From Hypsibius dujardini (lineage: Eukaryota > Tardigrada > Eutardigrada > Parachela > Hypsibiidae): a stretch of 64,000 nucleotides of DNA. The stretch is taken from positions 23,813-87,812 of the forward strand of contig LRSR01005694.1 in the NCBI GenBank assembly GCA_001579985.1. Direction: 5' to 3'. Both the position numbers and the translations under genes were made by a program. The notes beneath the pieces are model-generated. The model did no database searches. It was not told where the DNA came from and saw nothing but the letters and a program-made list of their open reading frames with translations. Shown one piece after another: positions 1-11,428 of this stretch (position 1 is its first letter; each line of letters opens with the position of its first letter).

Positions 1-406
1 TCCTGCCATAAAAAATGAACACAGCTGTCGAACAAATTGTACAATTATTTTCGGAAAGATTTTAATTTGATGGAATAACATTTAAAAACCAGAAATAAAC
101 TATTATTTCATATTTCAAATTGCAGTGACATAATTCAAAACAAGCAAATTTAGGGATAAAAAAGATTCGCTTAGTTTTCAAACTTAACATGAAACTTTTT
201 ATTAAATCACAATAAAGCTAGAAGATACTGTATTACTTTCCAACTGATGTATTTCTGAAATTGTGCATCTCACATCAAAATATATTATTTATTAATTCGA
301 GTTTTCTTATAATAACGGGAATTTAAAATGTCTACAATAATCGTTCTTTAAAACGTTATTGCTTTTTTTCTTTAAAAGTTTTCTGTAACTGCTAGGGCAG
401 ACATAC
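1..406. other. AT-rich intron sequence of exportin-6, no exon seen
   Basis: This stretch lies beyond the last exportin-6 exon visible in the window, whose donor GTATGT sits just below 407. It is AT-rich and I see no exon in it. The last roughly 100 residues expected for the family must lie outside the window. Confidence 0.6.
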
Positions 407-3400
407 CGGAAGAAATAACTCCAGTGATGGGTGAGAATGCTTAGCAGCAACTCATACGACGCCGTGCGGAATTCAATTCGAATGTCACTCAGATTTTGCA
501 GAGCCGGACAGACAATATGGCACAGCATAATCACCATCGGCAGATAGGACTTGTACGCCGGGTCTCCGACCACCAGCTTCAACAGATCAAAGCACGTGCT
601 GAGCGACTCCATTTGTACCGGATCAGAGCTGCGAAATGCTGCCAACAGCTCATCCGGATCGAGGAACTGCTCAAAGAGTCCCTCAAAGAGATCGGAAAGC
701 GGGGATGTGAGCTCCGGTGGGAAGGCACTTTTTAAGGAACTGAAGACGTTCAGGATGAAGGTCAGAACGGCGGAGCGTTGTTCAGGATTTTTCTTGAAGC
801 TCGGCAGCAGGACGAGGGTCGAGTTGAGGAATGGGTTGAGGGACGCCAAAACGATTTGTCGGGACTTTTTGGGATCTTCGGCAGTGTTAAGGAGTAGCCC
901 ATTCATCAGATTCAGGATAGATTTCACAATATTAACGACCTGCCAAAAAAGCACAACCCGTTCAGACGATTCATTAACAGGCAAACAGAAAATTAAGCTC
1001 AGAAACAAACAGGCAGATGGGTGCGCACACATGTAATGTATACAGACACGGCATATAGACAGAAAGATAGACAGGCAGACAGGCAGACAAACAGACAGGC
1101 AGACAGCCAGACAGCCAGATAGATAGACAGACAGGCAAGCAGACAGACAGACAGACAGACATACAGACAGACAAATGGGCAGGCAGTCAGACTGACTGAC
1201 TGATAAAATGACTGGCAAACAGGCTGCCAGACGATCAATACACCGACAGAAAGAAAGAAAGAAAGAAAGACACAACTACCTACATCAACAGTGGCTTCGT
1301 TGTTCGGTGTTAAAGCCCTGTAGTTATCGGTCAAGGCTGCAAGAAGTTTCGCATGCTGATTTGCCCGTGTCTGCCATCCGTTTTCACCTTCCTGTGGCTG
1401 CTGATTCAGAGGCAACACGAAGACGTTCGAAAGTGCACACAACAGGTGGATTTGAGTATCAGTTGCGAGACTCCAGAAATTCAGCACCACACCAGGTCCA
1501 CTTTTGTCAGTCAGCTGTCGAAAGAGTTCCTTAACAGGTACAAGGTCCGCCATTCCCGGAATCCGAATTATCTTGGTGAGACTTCGCAGCGTCTTGGAGC
1601 TCGAGGATGCCACTGAAGGATCCGCTTGCGACAAAATCTATGACGCACAACGGTTAAGGAGGACTTACTGAATGAAATGTCTGCCTGTCTGTTTACACGT
1701 CTGTATGCGGTCTATCCATCTGTCTGCCTGTCTGTCTGCACCCTGTTTGTCTATTTATCCATTTGTGAGTCTGCCTGTCTTCCTGTCGTCTGACCGTCTA
1801 TCTACCTGCCCATTGGTCTTTCTATCCGGCTGTCTCGACGTTCACTAATCTAGATATAGTACTAACCGGATCCAGACAAGTCTTGATAACGGCCGCCACC
1901 AGTGTATTTAGTCCATCCGAACTGCCATGCACATTGGTGCTATAAAATTGCGTCAACCAGGGAAAAAGTGACTCGAGTGACTGATACAGCGCAGCATGGA
2001 GATAGACAAAATCCCGCAGCATCGGCGCTCGCGTCTCAAAATTCCGCAGACAATTGAGGGAGTCACTGAAGAACTGTACGCCCTGCAGAAGAGCCTGCAC
2101 CACGGCAATCACTTGGTCAGAGTAGACGTTGTACAGATCACCCGTTAGGAGGCCGCACAGACTGGCCGTGGCACGTGAGACAATGCCGAGATCCCGAAGG
2201 ACACAGTGGAGTTGACGGATTTCGCTCTTCTTTTCGATGGACAGGACTACCTTCCGTTCCGACCCGCTCGTGACTGAAAATAGCACGGACCAAGACAATT
2301 TAGACATGAGCAAGTGTCTAGCTCTATCTGTCTGTCTGTTCTCTCTCTCTCTCTGCCTTTCTGTTTGTCTGTCTGGTTGCCTGCCTATCTCACGTCAACA
2401 ATCGAACTGACCTATCTGAAGTAGACTCTGGATTCTCCCAAAAGCCTGCTGTAGCTCCCCGAAACGCGTCAGTAACTTTCCCAGCACCTCTCTCGGCAGA
2501 ATCTCCCCCGCCTTGATGATGACACCGATACAACGCTGAAAATAATCATCTCGCTCGGAGACCCCATCCACCTGACAGTGCAGCTCCTCCGACAGTTCCT
2601 CCAGTTGTTCCAAATTGAAATGAATTTGTATCCTCATGAGGAGTCGGTCGACCAGGGCTAAAATCGGCGCGGAATATGTCTGCAGAATGGCAGTCCGGGT
2701 GAGCGAGGCCCGAGAGGAGGTCATGGCGAGGATACGGTCTAGGAAGTCGTTCCAAATGTCGACGCAACTGAGAAAGAGATCGAAAGCCGGCATGTGGAAG
2801 CAGAAGAGGAAAAATCGCTCAAGAAAGTTCATGGTGGGGAAGCCCTGATGGCTTTCGAAGCGCTGGAGGTGATTGACGATCAGCGGGCGGAGAAGCTCAA
2901 CAAACTGTTGGTAGTATTCTGAGCTGCTGTCACTCAGTTCGGAAACGCCTGAAAATAATAATAATAAACGTATAATAATGAAACAACTTAAAACCTCTCT
3001 TCCAAGTGTCCAACAAAGAAAAATAAAAACAAGTAAACAAACCTTGTAGATCTTGGCTGACTTTTTCCAATTTGACGAAAGTAAACTCATAGACACTCCA
3101 CAATGTCTTCTCCACGTCCGGTGTGGGGCAGGATTTGCCTGCAATCTCACCAATACAACTGAGGCTAACGGTAGCCACTTCGTACACATCCAATTTGTCG
3201 GGATCACAGTTTGCAAAGCTGAAGAGCGCAGACAGCAGCTCCGGGGGAAGGTAATATTTTGCCGGTATCCACGTCAGTATATCATTCAAAACCTGCAAGC
3301 AAAACGTACAGATACTAATACTAAAAATTGTTTATTGAGTAAATAATAAATTAATAGCAAAACAGCACGCCCACAGACCTTATATCCTTAACAAAATTAT

Positions 3401-4914
3401 ACTGCTTTTCTAATATGACATTTTGGCCATATTATAGCATTTTAATATAGTGAAATAGTTTTAAAATGATTTTATTTAATTTTTCTATAATAATACGAAA
3501 AGGAAAACACTAGATAAATAATGCTGAAAAAGCAAAGCATTACAATCAACCTAATATTTGAACTAAATAAGTCTGCCTACAATTTAATATATTAATTCTT
3601 AATTTAAATCCGAAAAATGGGTCTATTATTACATAAAAAAAACACTAAAAATGATAATGCGTTTACTAGTATGAAATATTGGGTTATGTTATAATAAACA
3701 TTACACTTATGGGAAATTATATAAACTTAAGTTGATGAATTAATAAGAAATGAGGGTTACCTGTAAAGCGTCAACACAACGGGCAACTAGAGCTTTTTGA
3801 GCATCCACCGGCAAGGCACTTCCCCCTTTCATCACATCCAAAAAAGGTTGCAGCACTCCGTGTAACAGTCCAAAAATCACCGGAACTCTCTGCGTCAGTC
3901 CATTCTTCAACTCGTCCTTTCTCGACCGCCGCAGATCCTCCTTCGGGTGCATAAACTCCTCTGAGACCAACTTTAACATTCGCAATCCCATGACAGATCT
4001 CCGCGGATCCCGCACGAGCTCTTCAATATGATCAAAGAAATTTGGATACGCTCCCGGCCAGTCACTCCGTCCGATGTCCACTACGAGCTTCATTAGCTTG
4101 GTTACGACGAAATTTGGTAGCGGCGAGGGCGCCAAGATAGACGATTGAAAATTACCTAAAATAATATGCATTGATTCATTGATTGGAAAAATGCGAAACA
4201 TGTTTGTTATTCATCAATCAAGCAAAAGAAACTAATTGACAATTCAAAAACAGTTTCACCTTCCACTTCGCCGCCCGTCTCATTTTCGTTGATAAAAATC
4301 ATTACAGGATGAGCTAGATGAGGCATTAAAAATGTATTTTTCGATGTGGCGGAGCTGAAACAGACAGGGATTTGGTGAAATTTACCTTACACCGGATAGA
4401 AAGCGGAAAAGCGAAAAACACTCAGCAATTCATCAATCAAGCAACCGCAACGTATCCAGAAATCGAAAACTGTTCCGTCTTCCGTTCTCCTTCACTTCCG
4501 ACTTTTTCGACGAGATTTATTTTAAACTTAACTAAATTAGTTATGGCAATTTTATTTTTTCGCTGGAGAAACAGAAAAATACGGAAGATTTCGCTAGAAT
4601 AATTGTTTACCCGATTGGTCTAAATAATGGAGGAGCCGATTCTTGATGTATTCCTTCTGCTCGGTCGTAGCCCATGTCGCCCAAAAGTTCGCAACGAAAT
4701 CCCCCAACAAATTCAGGCACTGCATGATGACAAACTGATTTTGTGTGGCTGCCAGTGCGTCCGTCCAGGTGCGCCAATGTTTCGGATCACCCAGGAGAGA
4801 TTTGAGGTCCATTTCAATGGCAGCTTTCCGCGCATTCGACGTGCCGCCGTGGTAAAACTCCGCAAACAGTGCTTCCGCAGTCCGAAGAAGCTCGTGGTCC
4901 AAATTCTGCTCCAT
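407..4914 (-). CDS. XPO6: Exportin-6 (XPO6), 3' end outside the window
   Basis: Exportin-6 is the importin-beta-type receptor that exports profilin-actin from the nucleus. I read seven exons, 5' to 3' on the minus strand: 4914-4611, 4155-3761, 3292-3043, 2948-2412, 2273-1867, 1637-1284 and 939-407. The start at 4914 is chosen because MEQNLDHELL aligns with the short N-terminus of the family; an upstream in-frame ATG at 5013 would add an unmatched leader. Family landmarks include VVDIGRSDWP and LKLVSEEF near the N-terminus, FPTMNFLERF in the middle, ALTDNYRALTP, and LTHHWSYFF at the visible end. No Pfam-type catalytic site is expected; the protein is helical repeats. The last intron begins with GTATGT and runs off the left edge, so the final roughly 100 residues are missing. 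Introns 4, 5 and 6 carry CAGA/CTGT repeats. Identification rests on remembered human XPO6 and is strong. Confidence 0.9.
1030..1275. repeat. CAGA tetranucleotide tract in exportin-6 intron 6
   Basis: Imperfect (CAGA/CAGG)n on the plus strand, ending in an AAAG run near 1253-1270. It is intronic. Long Cys/Leu/Ser open frames across it are translations of the repeat and not genes. Confidence 0.9.
1678..1840. repeat. Degenerate CTGT/CTGC repeat in exportin-6 intron 5
   Basis: Pyrimidine-rich degenerate repeats of CTGT, CTGC and CTAT between exons 5 and 6. A shorter similar tract with a CT run lies at about 2325-2390 in intron 4. Confidence 0.8.
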
Positions 4915-5467
4915 TCTTGAGGAGGGGAGTGTGGAGAGATTTCGGAACAGAAGAATGCGCTGCGGAGGAAATCCCTTGGAAGAAAACACTTGTTTGGGTT
5001 TCTGCGATTCCACAACGGTAGCTCCAACTCAACTTCATTTTCCAACTCCATTACATTGTGCTTCCAGCGTGCAAATTTCAGTCTCCACTAATCCCGTCGT
5101 CTGTTCCACGGACTCCACGGCAGTGAGTTCCAATTCCACTTGAAATGCAGTTTGACACACATAGTCTGCCATTCGCAAAAAAAACCAGCTGATCTGTTTA
5201 GTATGCCGAATGGTGCAAAGTGACCGTGTTGTTGGATTTCGGGTCCTTCCGACTTGACTTCCCCTTGCTTTTCTCATCCTTTTTCAGTTGATTCCCTCTT
5301 TGCCTCAGCGACATGTGTTATTCCCTGCATTTCTTTATGTATTCCTAACTAGATCTTTGAAAGTTTCAATGTTATGTTACAGTGGAATTTATTCGCCTAA
5401 GGAAATCCAAAACATTATCGCAAACAGCCTTTCTCAGTTTTTGCTTCTCACCGAAAAGCTTTGAAGG
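4915..5467. promoter_or_regulatory. Shared 5' region between divergent exportin-6 and coiled-coil genes
   Basis: About 550 bases separate the two start codons, which point away from each other, so both promoters must lie here or in unseen 5' exons. The minus strand also holds an open frame (5277-5035) rich in Glu/Val that I could not connect to either gene. No TATA box is convincing. Confidence 0.5.
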
Positions 5468-7409
5468 ATGGCGTGTGGTCTGGAAGCACGTTTACCGATG
5501 GCCGAAATTCGTCGGCTCTGGAATGAGTTGAAAGTGCTCAATGAAACCCTCTCGAACTGCGTGGAAACAGCTGAAGGTGACTGCAAATGCATTACTCTAA
5601 ACGATTGATTGACTGATTGGCAGTATGTGTTTCACTCCCAATTAGAATGAACGGTGGATTGTTGATCGGCTGCATTTTAAGCTGTGTACTGTGTGTGGCA
5701 GACTGGCCGTTGATTTGTTGATTTCATCGAAATATGCAACGATTCCGTGTTTGCTTGCAGTGTATCTCAGGAGTTTAGATGTGCGAGTTGCCTCAACCAA
5801 AGCCTACTTTGCCGAGATTCGAGGCCGTCTTTCGTCGATCCCTGCGGGGACGACCGTGATGGATAAGAACTTGGAGGCGCTCATGGAGAAGGATGCCGAG
5901 CAGACCAAAGAGCACTTTGATCGGATGCGAAGCGATGCTGAAGAGTGTTAGTCAGGGACCCCTTCACATCACTAATTATCTTTTAATTTAGTTTAAATTT
6001 AAATTACATTATATTTTTGTTTGAAAAAAATACAAAGCAATTTTACACTATTTGCATAATAACTACACATAAATACTATTTTTATTTAGTTATTTGAACG
6101 CATTTTCAACGTAAATGGGAGTTAATATTAATTATTTATTCCGGCTGAAATATTATTTGTGTCAAATGATAACTTCGTTTAGACATATAATATTACATTT
6201 TATATTTTATTTTGTAGTTTGGCTATTATATTTTGTATTTATTATATATAAATATGTTTTAGTTTTTATATATATAAATATATGTTTTAGGTTTTATATG
6301 TATAATCTATTATATATAAATATATATTTTAGGTTTTATATATATAATCTATTATCTTTTACCTTTTTATATTACATTTTATATTTCATTTTGTATTTTG
6401 ACTATTATATTTTATATTATATTTTGTATTTATTAATATACAAATTTATGTTTTAGACTAAATATATCTATTATATTTTAGGTTACGCCCAGGTGACGAG
6501 GGAGCGTTCCAGGTGGATGGATGATACGACTTGCCTGATTGAGAAGCAGATGACGACGCTCAACAACATCGACGTCAGGGCACTCCGGCACTACGAGACA
6601 ATGCGGCTGCGGGCGCGGATTCTCAAGACTTTTCAGGACATCATCAATGTCGAAGGTGAAAAAGCTTGCTCCTTTTTGGCCAGCAGCAATTAGTGCTGCA
6701 ATGCAACCTAGATGGATTGAGCGAATTGTCTATCTGTCTGACTAACTCCCTTTCTGTTTGCCGCCTTATGTGTCCGCTAAAGTGATAATGAATGCGTTTG
6801 TCTGTGGGTTCGTCTACTAGTATTGATGAGCTACACAATCAATTCCACTCGTCTACTTTTCCAGGTGAAGTCAAGAATCTCCAAAAAGTTCTCTATGACT
6901 GCGAAATGGGCAAGGCTGAACTGGAAGAAGACTTTGTCGGTTTGGTAAATATTCCTTATTCCGATTAGCTGCATATGTAACAAATCAGGGATTTCTTGTA
7001 TGACTGTCTGTTTACGTATGTGCTATGTTACCTGTTTGGCTGTCTGTCTGTTGGTAGATCTGCTTATCAGTCTATATGTTTGTCTGCTTGCCTGTCTGTC
7101 TGCCTAATAGTTATGTCTGCCTGTCTATCTGTCTGCCTGTTTATCTGTCTGTTTGTCTGTCCGTCAGTCTGTCATCTGTTTGTGCGTTTGTGTGTTGGTC
7201 TATCTGTAAATTTCCGTACCTGCCTTCGTACCTGTAAGTATTTCGGTTGCGGCTGAAGTTCCGCCTTCTATTTGCAGGTAAAGATATTTCAAGAGCTGCG
7301 AGTTCACGAAGAAATGGAAAGCGACGCCACCACTGCCGTGGATGAGAAGGTATCTGAGTCGTCGCAGCAGCAGCTCAAGGGACTCAATGCTGATGACGTC
7401 CTTGACTAG
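5468..7409 (+). CDS. Coiled-coil protein of unknown function
   Basis: I do not recognise this protein. Five exons join in frame: 5468-5576, 5761-5946, 6482-6655, 6865-6944 and 7278-7409, giving about 226 residues. Exon 2 is best ended at GAGT|GTTAGT, because ending one codon later runs into TAG and only this donor keeps the phase into exon 3. The product is highly charged and almost entirely helical, with heptad-like stretches such as LWNELKVLNETLSNCVETAE, MEKDAEQTKEHFDRMRSDAE and LQKVLYDCEMGKAELEEDF. It has no signal peptide or membrane segment. The C-terminus is acidic and ends in DDVLD. Its head-to-head position with exportin-6 suggests shared transcriptional control but no functional link. 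It could be a cytoskeletal or ciliary coiled-coil subunit, but this is a guess. Confidence 0.75.
6115..6480. repeat. AT-rich tandem repeat in intron 2 of the coiled-coil gene
   Basis: A TATATAAATATATGTTTTAGG-type unit recurs at roughly 65-70 base spacing (about 6260-6360), within very AT-rich sequence. A 113-residue open frame over it is a low-complexity artefact. Confidence 0.7.
7000..7210. repeat. Degenerate CTGT repeat in intron 4 of the coiled-coil gene
   Basis: CTGT/CTGC/TTGT repeats between exons 4 and 5. The real acceptor TTTGCAG lies beyond it at 7271-7277. Confidence 0.8.
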
Positions 7410-8782
7410 CTGACTGACTATTAGTTTTGATTGATACGACTCTTGTCTGGTTCAATCTTTTGGTCTGTTTTGATTAGAGACCCGCTTGTACAAAGTTGCC
7501 TGAACTTGTCATTTTAACCGTACTACCCTTCTCTTGTACATTTTATCTTTTTGTTTTAATCATTGTAATAATGATTCCTTACTGCAATTGTTGGTCTCTC
7601 AAATGTGAGCCAGGCAGGTTTCTCAGCTGGAACATTGGAGTCTAACGTAACTTTGCCGTTGGTTTTGATCGCACTCTGTGGAGAATCAATGGTTTTTGGT
7701 TGTGACTCTCTTGCAGAGAATTGCCTGCGAAACATTGGTTTTTTCTTCTTTCCTATCTGCCGGAGGATAAAGGCTGTTTATCGGAAACTGCCTGGCGGGG
7801 AGACCGCTCGCTCTACGCGGTTCACGGTCACGGCTTGCAGTCGACAGTGATGGATTGAATGACAATGCCATCTCGCCACTCGAGGATGTGACTTTCAGTA
7901 TTTTGAGGCTGTCGGTTTAGGCTTCTGTCTACCTGTCTGTCTGTGTCTATTTGTGTATTCGCCTGTCTGTCTGTCTGTCTGTCTGTCTGCCCGCCTGGCT
8001 GGCTGACTGACTGACTGACTGGCGCCAACTCCCTGTCTGTCTGTTTGTCAGTCTGCTTGTCTGTCTGCTTGTCTGTCTGTCTGTCTGTCTGTCTAACTGT
8101 CTGTCTGTTTGTCTGTCTGTCTGTTTGCCTGTCTGTTTGTCTGGCTGGCTGGTTGACTGACTGACTGACTGGCGCCAACTCCCTGTATGTCTGTCTGTTT
8201 GTCTGTCTGTTTGCCTGCCTGTCTGCCTGCCTGCTTGTCTATTTGTTTAGCCGATGTTTGTCTTTCTTTATCAATAGGAGTCTGGCTCCGCTTTATTCTT
8301 CAAGAATCCCTGGCAAAACCATGGCGCATTGTATTATCTCTAGCGCCAAGACCATCAGACAGTCGAGGAATCGATTGAAATTATTGCCAAATAACAGCAC
8401 ACCGTGATTGAGAACCCGGAAGGCGAGAAAACAACGTTGTAAACGGTAAAAGAGACCGACCGCTGATACATTATACATCACGGGCAAAAACCAGTTTTAC
8501 CATTTTTTCGTCTTTATTTTTCACACGCACACTCTCACTCCACCACAGACAGCTCCACTTTCTAGCGAGAGACCTTGTGATCTGGGCCTCCCTTTCCAAG
8601 CTTCGGGCACATACAGCTACAGTCGTCGCAGACTTTCTCGTGTGCCAAGGTCCACTCGTCCAACAGCACTGCGATTTTTATCACTACATTACAAGCGTGT
8701 ACTGTTATTTTTTTGTTTTATATCCTCATCAATTGTGCCTCATTAACAAGCTAATACGTTCAGTGAAAGCGGTTTTATAAAC
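7410..8782. other. Intergenic region before the Kv gene
   Basis: No supported gene. It holds a CTGT repeat block at about 7915-8245. The presumed promoter of the Kv gene is in the last few hundred bases, but I see no convincing core element. Confidence 0.6.
7915..8245. repeat. CTGT repeat block containing a duplicated longer unit
   Basis: A tract of CTGT, CTGC and TTGT units. A composite segment of GGCTGGCTGA, then GACTGACTGACTGG, then CGCCAACTCCCTGT occurs twice, near 7992-8036 and 8149-8186, showing a larger duplication inside the microsatellite. Confidence 0.85.
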
Positions 8783-11157
8783 ATGGAAGGTGTCTTGCTG
8801 TCAACGGGAGTCGAGCTCAACGGCAGCCGGATGGAGCTAAACGATCCGCGACGGATGTCCCGCAGTTCCACCTCGAACGGGCTGGTCTTTAAGGGAATCT
8901 TAACTCCGAAACGGGACGCAGGCGAGTTCACTCGGGATGAACCGATACCGGATCAGACGGATCAGAGTCCATCGTTTCCCAGCTCGAGAGTGACCATCAA
9001 CATCTGCGGGAGGAGGTTCGATGTGCCGGTGGCGACCCTGTCGAAGCACCCTGAAACTCTGTTAGGCAATGCTGTGAAGATGAATCGCTTTTATGATCCC
9101 GAGAGAAAGGAGTATTTTTTCAACAGGAATCGCAGCTGTTTTGAATCCATTTTGCAATACTATCAAAGTGGGATTTTGAGGCGACCAGTGAACTCGCCGC
9201 TCGGTAAGGCAAACAGACAAAAAAAACACAGAAAAACTGACAGACAGACAGACAGAAAGACCGACAGATAGGCAGGCAAACAAGCAAGCAGGCAAGCAAA
9301 CAAGCAGGCAGGCAGGCAGACAGGCAGGCAGACAGACAGATTGTCCCTTGAAGTATACTGCCGTACACACACACACACATAGAGTGATCGGCAGACAGAC
9401 ATGCAGTCTGATCGTCATATAACATACGTGCATACAGTCAAATAAAGACATATGCAGATATATAGTTGGGAACGCAGCTGTAGTACAATCAGACATGATT
9501 ACTTTCTAAATTGCCATTTTTATTCGCAGATACGTTTGTAGCAGAAGCGAGGTTTTTCGAATTAGGGCACGACGCGTTCCTGCAATTTTGTCGAGATGAG
9601 GGGTTCGAACGCGAGGAACCGGAGTCCCTGCCGACAAACCCTGTCCTACGCAAAATCTGGCAGTTCGTCGAAATGCCGCAGAGCTCCATTGCCGCCAAAA
9701 TCTTCGCGATCTTTAGCATGCTGGTTATTGTGCTGTCTATTATAGTCTTTTGTCTGGAAACTCTCCCACAATTTCACGGTCCGCGTAACAACGAGACCGA
9801 ACAGAAGAACTACCAGGTAAAAAGTTGTTAAAAATTGTTTTTGTTAAAGGTTATTTTAAAAATGTTATGCTATATTATATATCATTTTTTGTACTGTCGG
9901 TAAAAAAATTACTCCACATTTTGTAAAATTCTGCCTTGAAAGGTTTCAGGCGATTGATATTCGTATCAATTACATTTACAGTAATTACTGTACCTGTGCT
10001 ATAGATTAACTGTTTATTTTTATTCAGGTTGCCAAAGGTTATGCAGTCTTCGCTGAGCCGCTGTACATTATTGAAAGCATCTGTATTGCCTGGTTCACGC
10101 TGGAATTCATTGTTCGCCTTATATCCTGTCCAAACAAAAAGCAGTTCTTCAAATCGCCCCTCAACATCATCGACTTGATTGCTATCATTCCCTACTACGT
10201 CGATTTGGGCATCACTCTCTCCAGTTTAGCCAACGGCGATACAAGTCACATGCAAACGGGTTCCTTGGCAGTCCTTCGTATCTTGCGTCTCGTTCGAGTT
10301 TTCCGGCTGTTCAAGATTTCCCGCCACTCAAAAGGCCTGCAGATTTTGGGGAAAACGTTTGCCATGTCGCTGCACGAGATGGGGCTGTTGCTGCTTTTCT
10401 TAGGGATTGGCGTGGTCTTGTTCAGTAGTGCTGTGTATTATGCCGAACTTGGCACCCATGATACGCAGTTTACGAGTATTCCAGACGGCTTCTGGTGGGC
10501 AGTTGTGACCAGTAAGCATAGAGCTCCTTGTTTTTCTGTCTGTCTGTCTGTCTGTCTATCTAGTCTGTCTGTCTGTCTGCCTGTCTGTCTGTCTGTCTAT
10601 AGTCAGTCTGTCTGTCTGTCAGTCTGTCTGTCAGTATTGTTGTCCCGTCTCGTTCTCTCTTTCCTGTTTAGTTCTAATTAGCCTCTCACTGTCTCTTCTT
10701 CTCTCGTTTACTGCATCTCGAATTATTTTGTTTCTTCAGTGACAACAGTTGGCTATGGAGATATCTGTCCAAAAGGTGCCATCGGAAAACTGATTGGAAC
10801 TGCCTGTGCGGTTTCCGGCTTAATTGCCATCGCCCTGCCAGTCCCTGTTATTGTGGCTAATTTCAACACAATCTACCAGAGTACGTGCGATTCTTTTTAC
10901 CATACCATTTAAGAATTTTCTAACCTACATCAAAGTATTTTGTTGGTCATCAGTCAACTGTTTGTTTAACTATATTAGGAGAAAAGGAACGGCCCTACGT
11001 TGAAGAAGTCCTCAGTGAGAAGCTTCTGTATCGTTCGAGCGAAAGTCTATACCGTCAACCGTCCGAAACGTTGATCTACCGACCCAACGGAAACTCAAAA
11101 TTGGTTCAAAATAGCAGCTTCGCAGAGCGGCAAAGTTTCGTCATCGACAGAGATTGA
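8783..11157 (+). CDS. Shaker-type (Kv1) voltage-gated potassium channel
   Basis: This is the pore-forming subunit of a voltage-gated K+ channel in the plasma membrane. Five exons (8783-9203, 9530-9816, 10028-10511, 10740-10880, 10979-11157) give 503 residues. The cytoplasmic T1 tetramerisation domain (about residues 70-165) has [10 protein letters not shown] and [14 protein letters not shown], close to Shaker. S1 lies near 193-217 ([19 protein letters not shown]). S4 near 315-337 carries the repeated arginines in [14 protein letters not shown]. The selectivity filter TTVGYGD is at about 399-405, just after an intron that splits the ATG codon of MTTVGYGD. S6 contains the PVP bend. The C-terminus ends VIDRD, so the ETDV-like PDZ ligand of many Kv1 channels is absent. 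The N-terminus lacks an obvious inactivation ball. Introns 1 and 3 contain CAGA and CTGT tracts respectively. Family assignment is secure. Confidence 0.95.
9215..9345. repeat. CAGA/CAGG repeat in Kv intron 1
   Basis: Plus-strand CAGA, CAGG and CAAG units directly after the exon 1 donor, followed by a short CA run near 9365-9380. Confidence 0.85.
10534..10645. repeat. CTGT repeat in Kv intron 3
   Basis: A run of CTGT units with interruptions lies between the exon 3 donor (GTAAGC at 10512) and the exon 4 acceptor (TTCTTCAG). Confidence 0.9.
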
Positions 11158-11279
11158 CACCCCGAACGGCTTCGTTAGAGATAATTCAGACGCTGTGCTG
11201 TTAAGCACCAGGATTGCCAATTTAAATTCAGATAACAACATTATTTTATTTAGCCTTTCCAAGACTGTGTAACATGTAA

Positions 11280-11285
11280 AATAAA
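11280..11285 (+). other. Polyadenylation signal AATAAA of the Kv gene
   Basis: A canonical AATAAA lies about 120 bases after the Kv stop codon. It is consistent with the mRNA ending before the convergent small gene that begins at 11429. Confidence 0.6.
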
Positions 11286-11428
11286 TTGTATGCCATTTTC
11301 CAGGATAAAAACCGATAACAGTGTTAAAGGTGATTTTCTCTGAAGCGGGAATTGAATGTGGAACACAGGCTTTTGATTAAAGTATATTAATTGGCCTCCT
11401 CATGGTCAGCAACCTCTTCAGGCCAATT

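Noticed and set aside
307-1275. Long minus-strand open frame rich in Cys, Leu, Ser and Val
   Set aside because: The Cys-rich half is a translation of the CAGA repeat; only the 939-407 part is a genuine exportin-6 exon.
1030-1275. Tetranucleotide arrays considered as CRISPR-like repeats
   Set aside because: There are no spacers of regular length, the units are simple microsatellite motifs, and the surrounding genes are eukaryotic.
5035-5277. Minus-strand open frame of 80 codons upstream of exportin-6
   Set aside because: No family resemblance and no good splice connection to exportin-6 exon 1. It could be 5' non-coding sequence.
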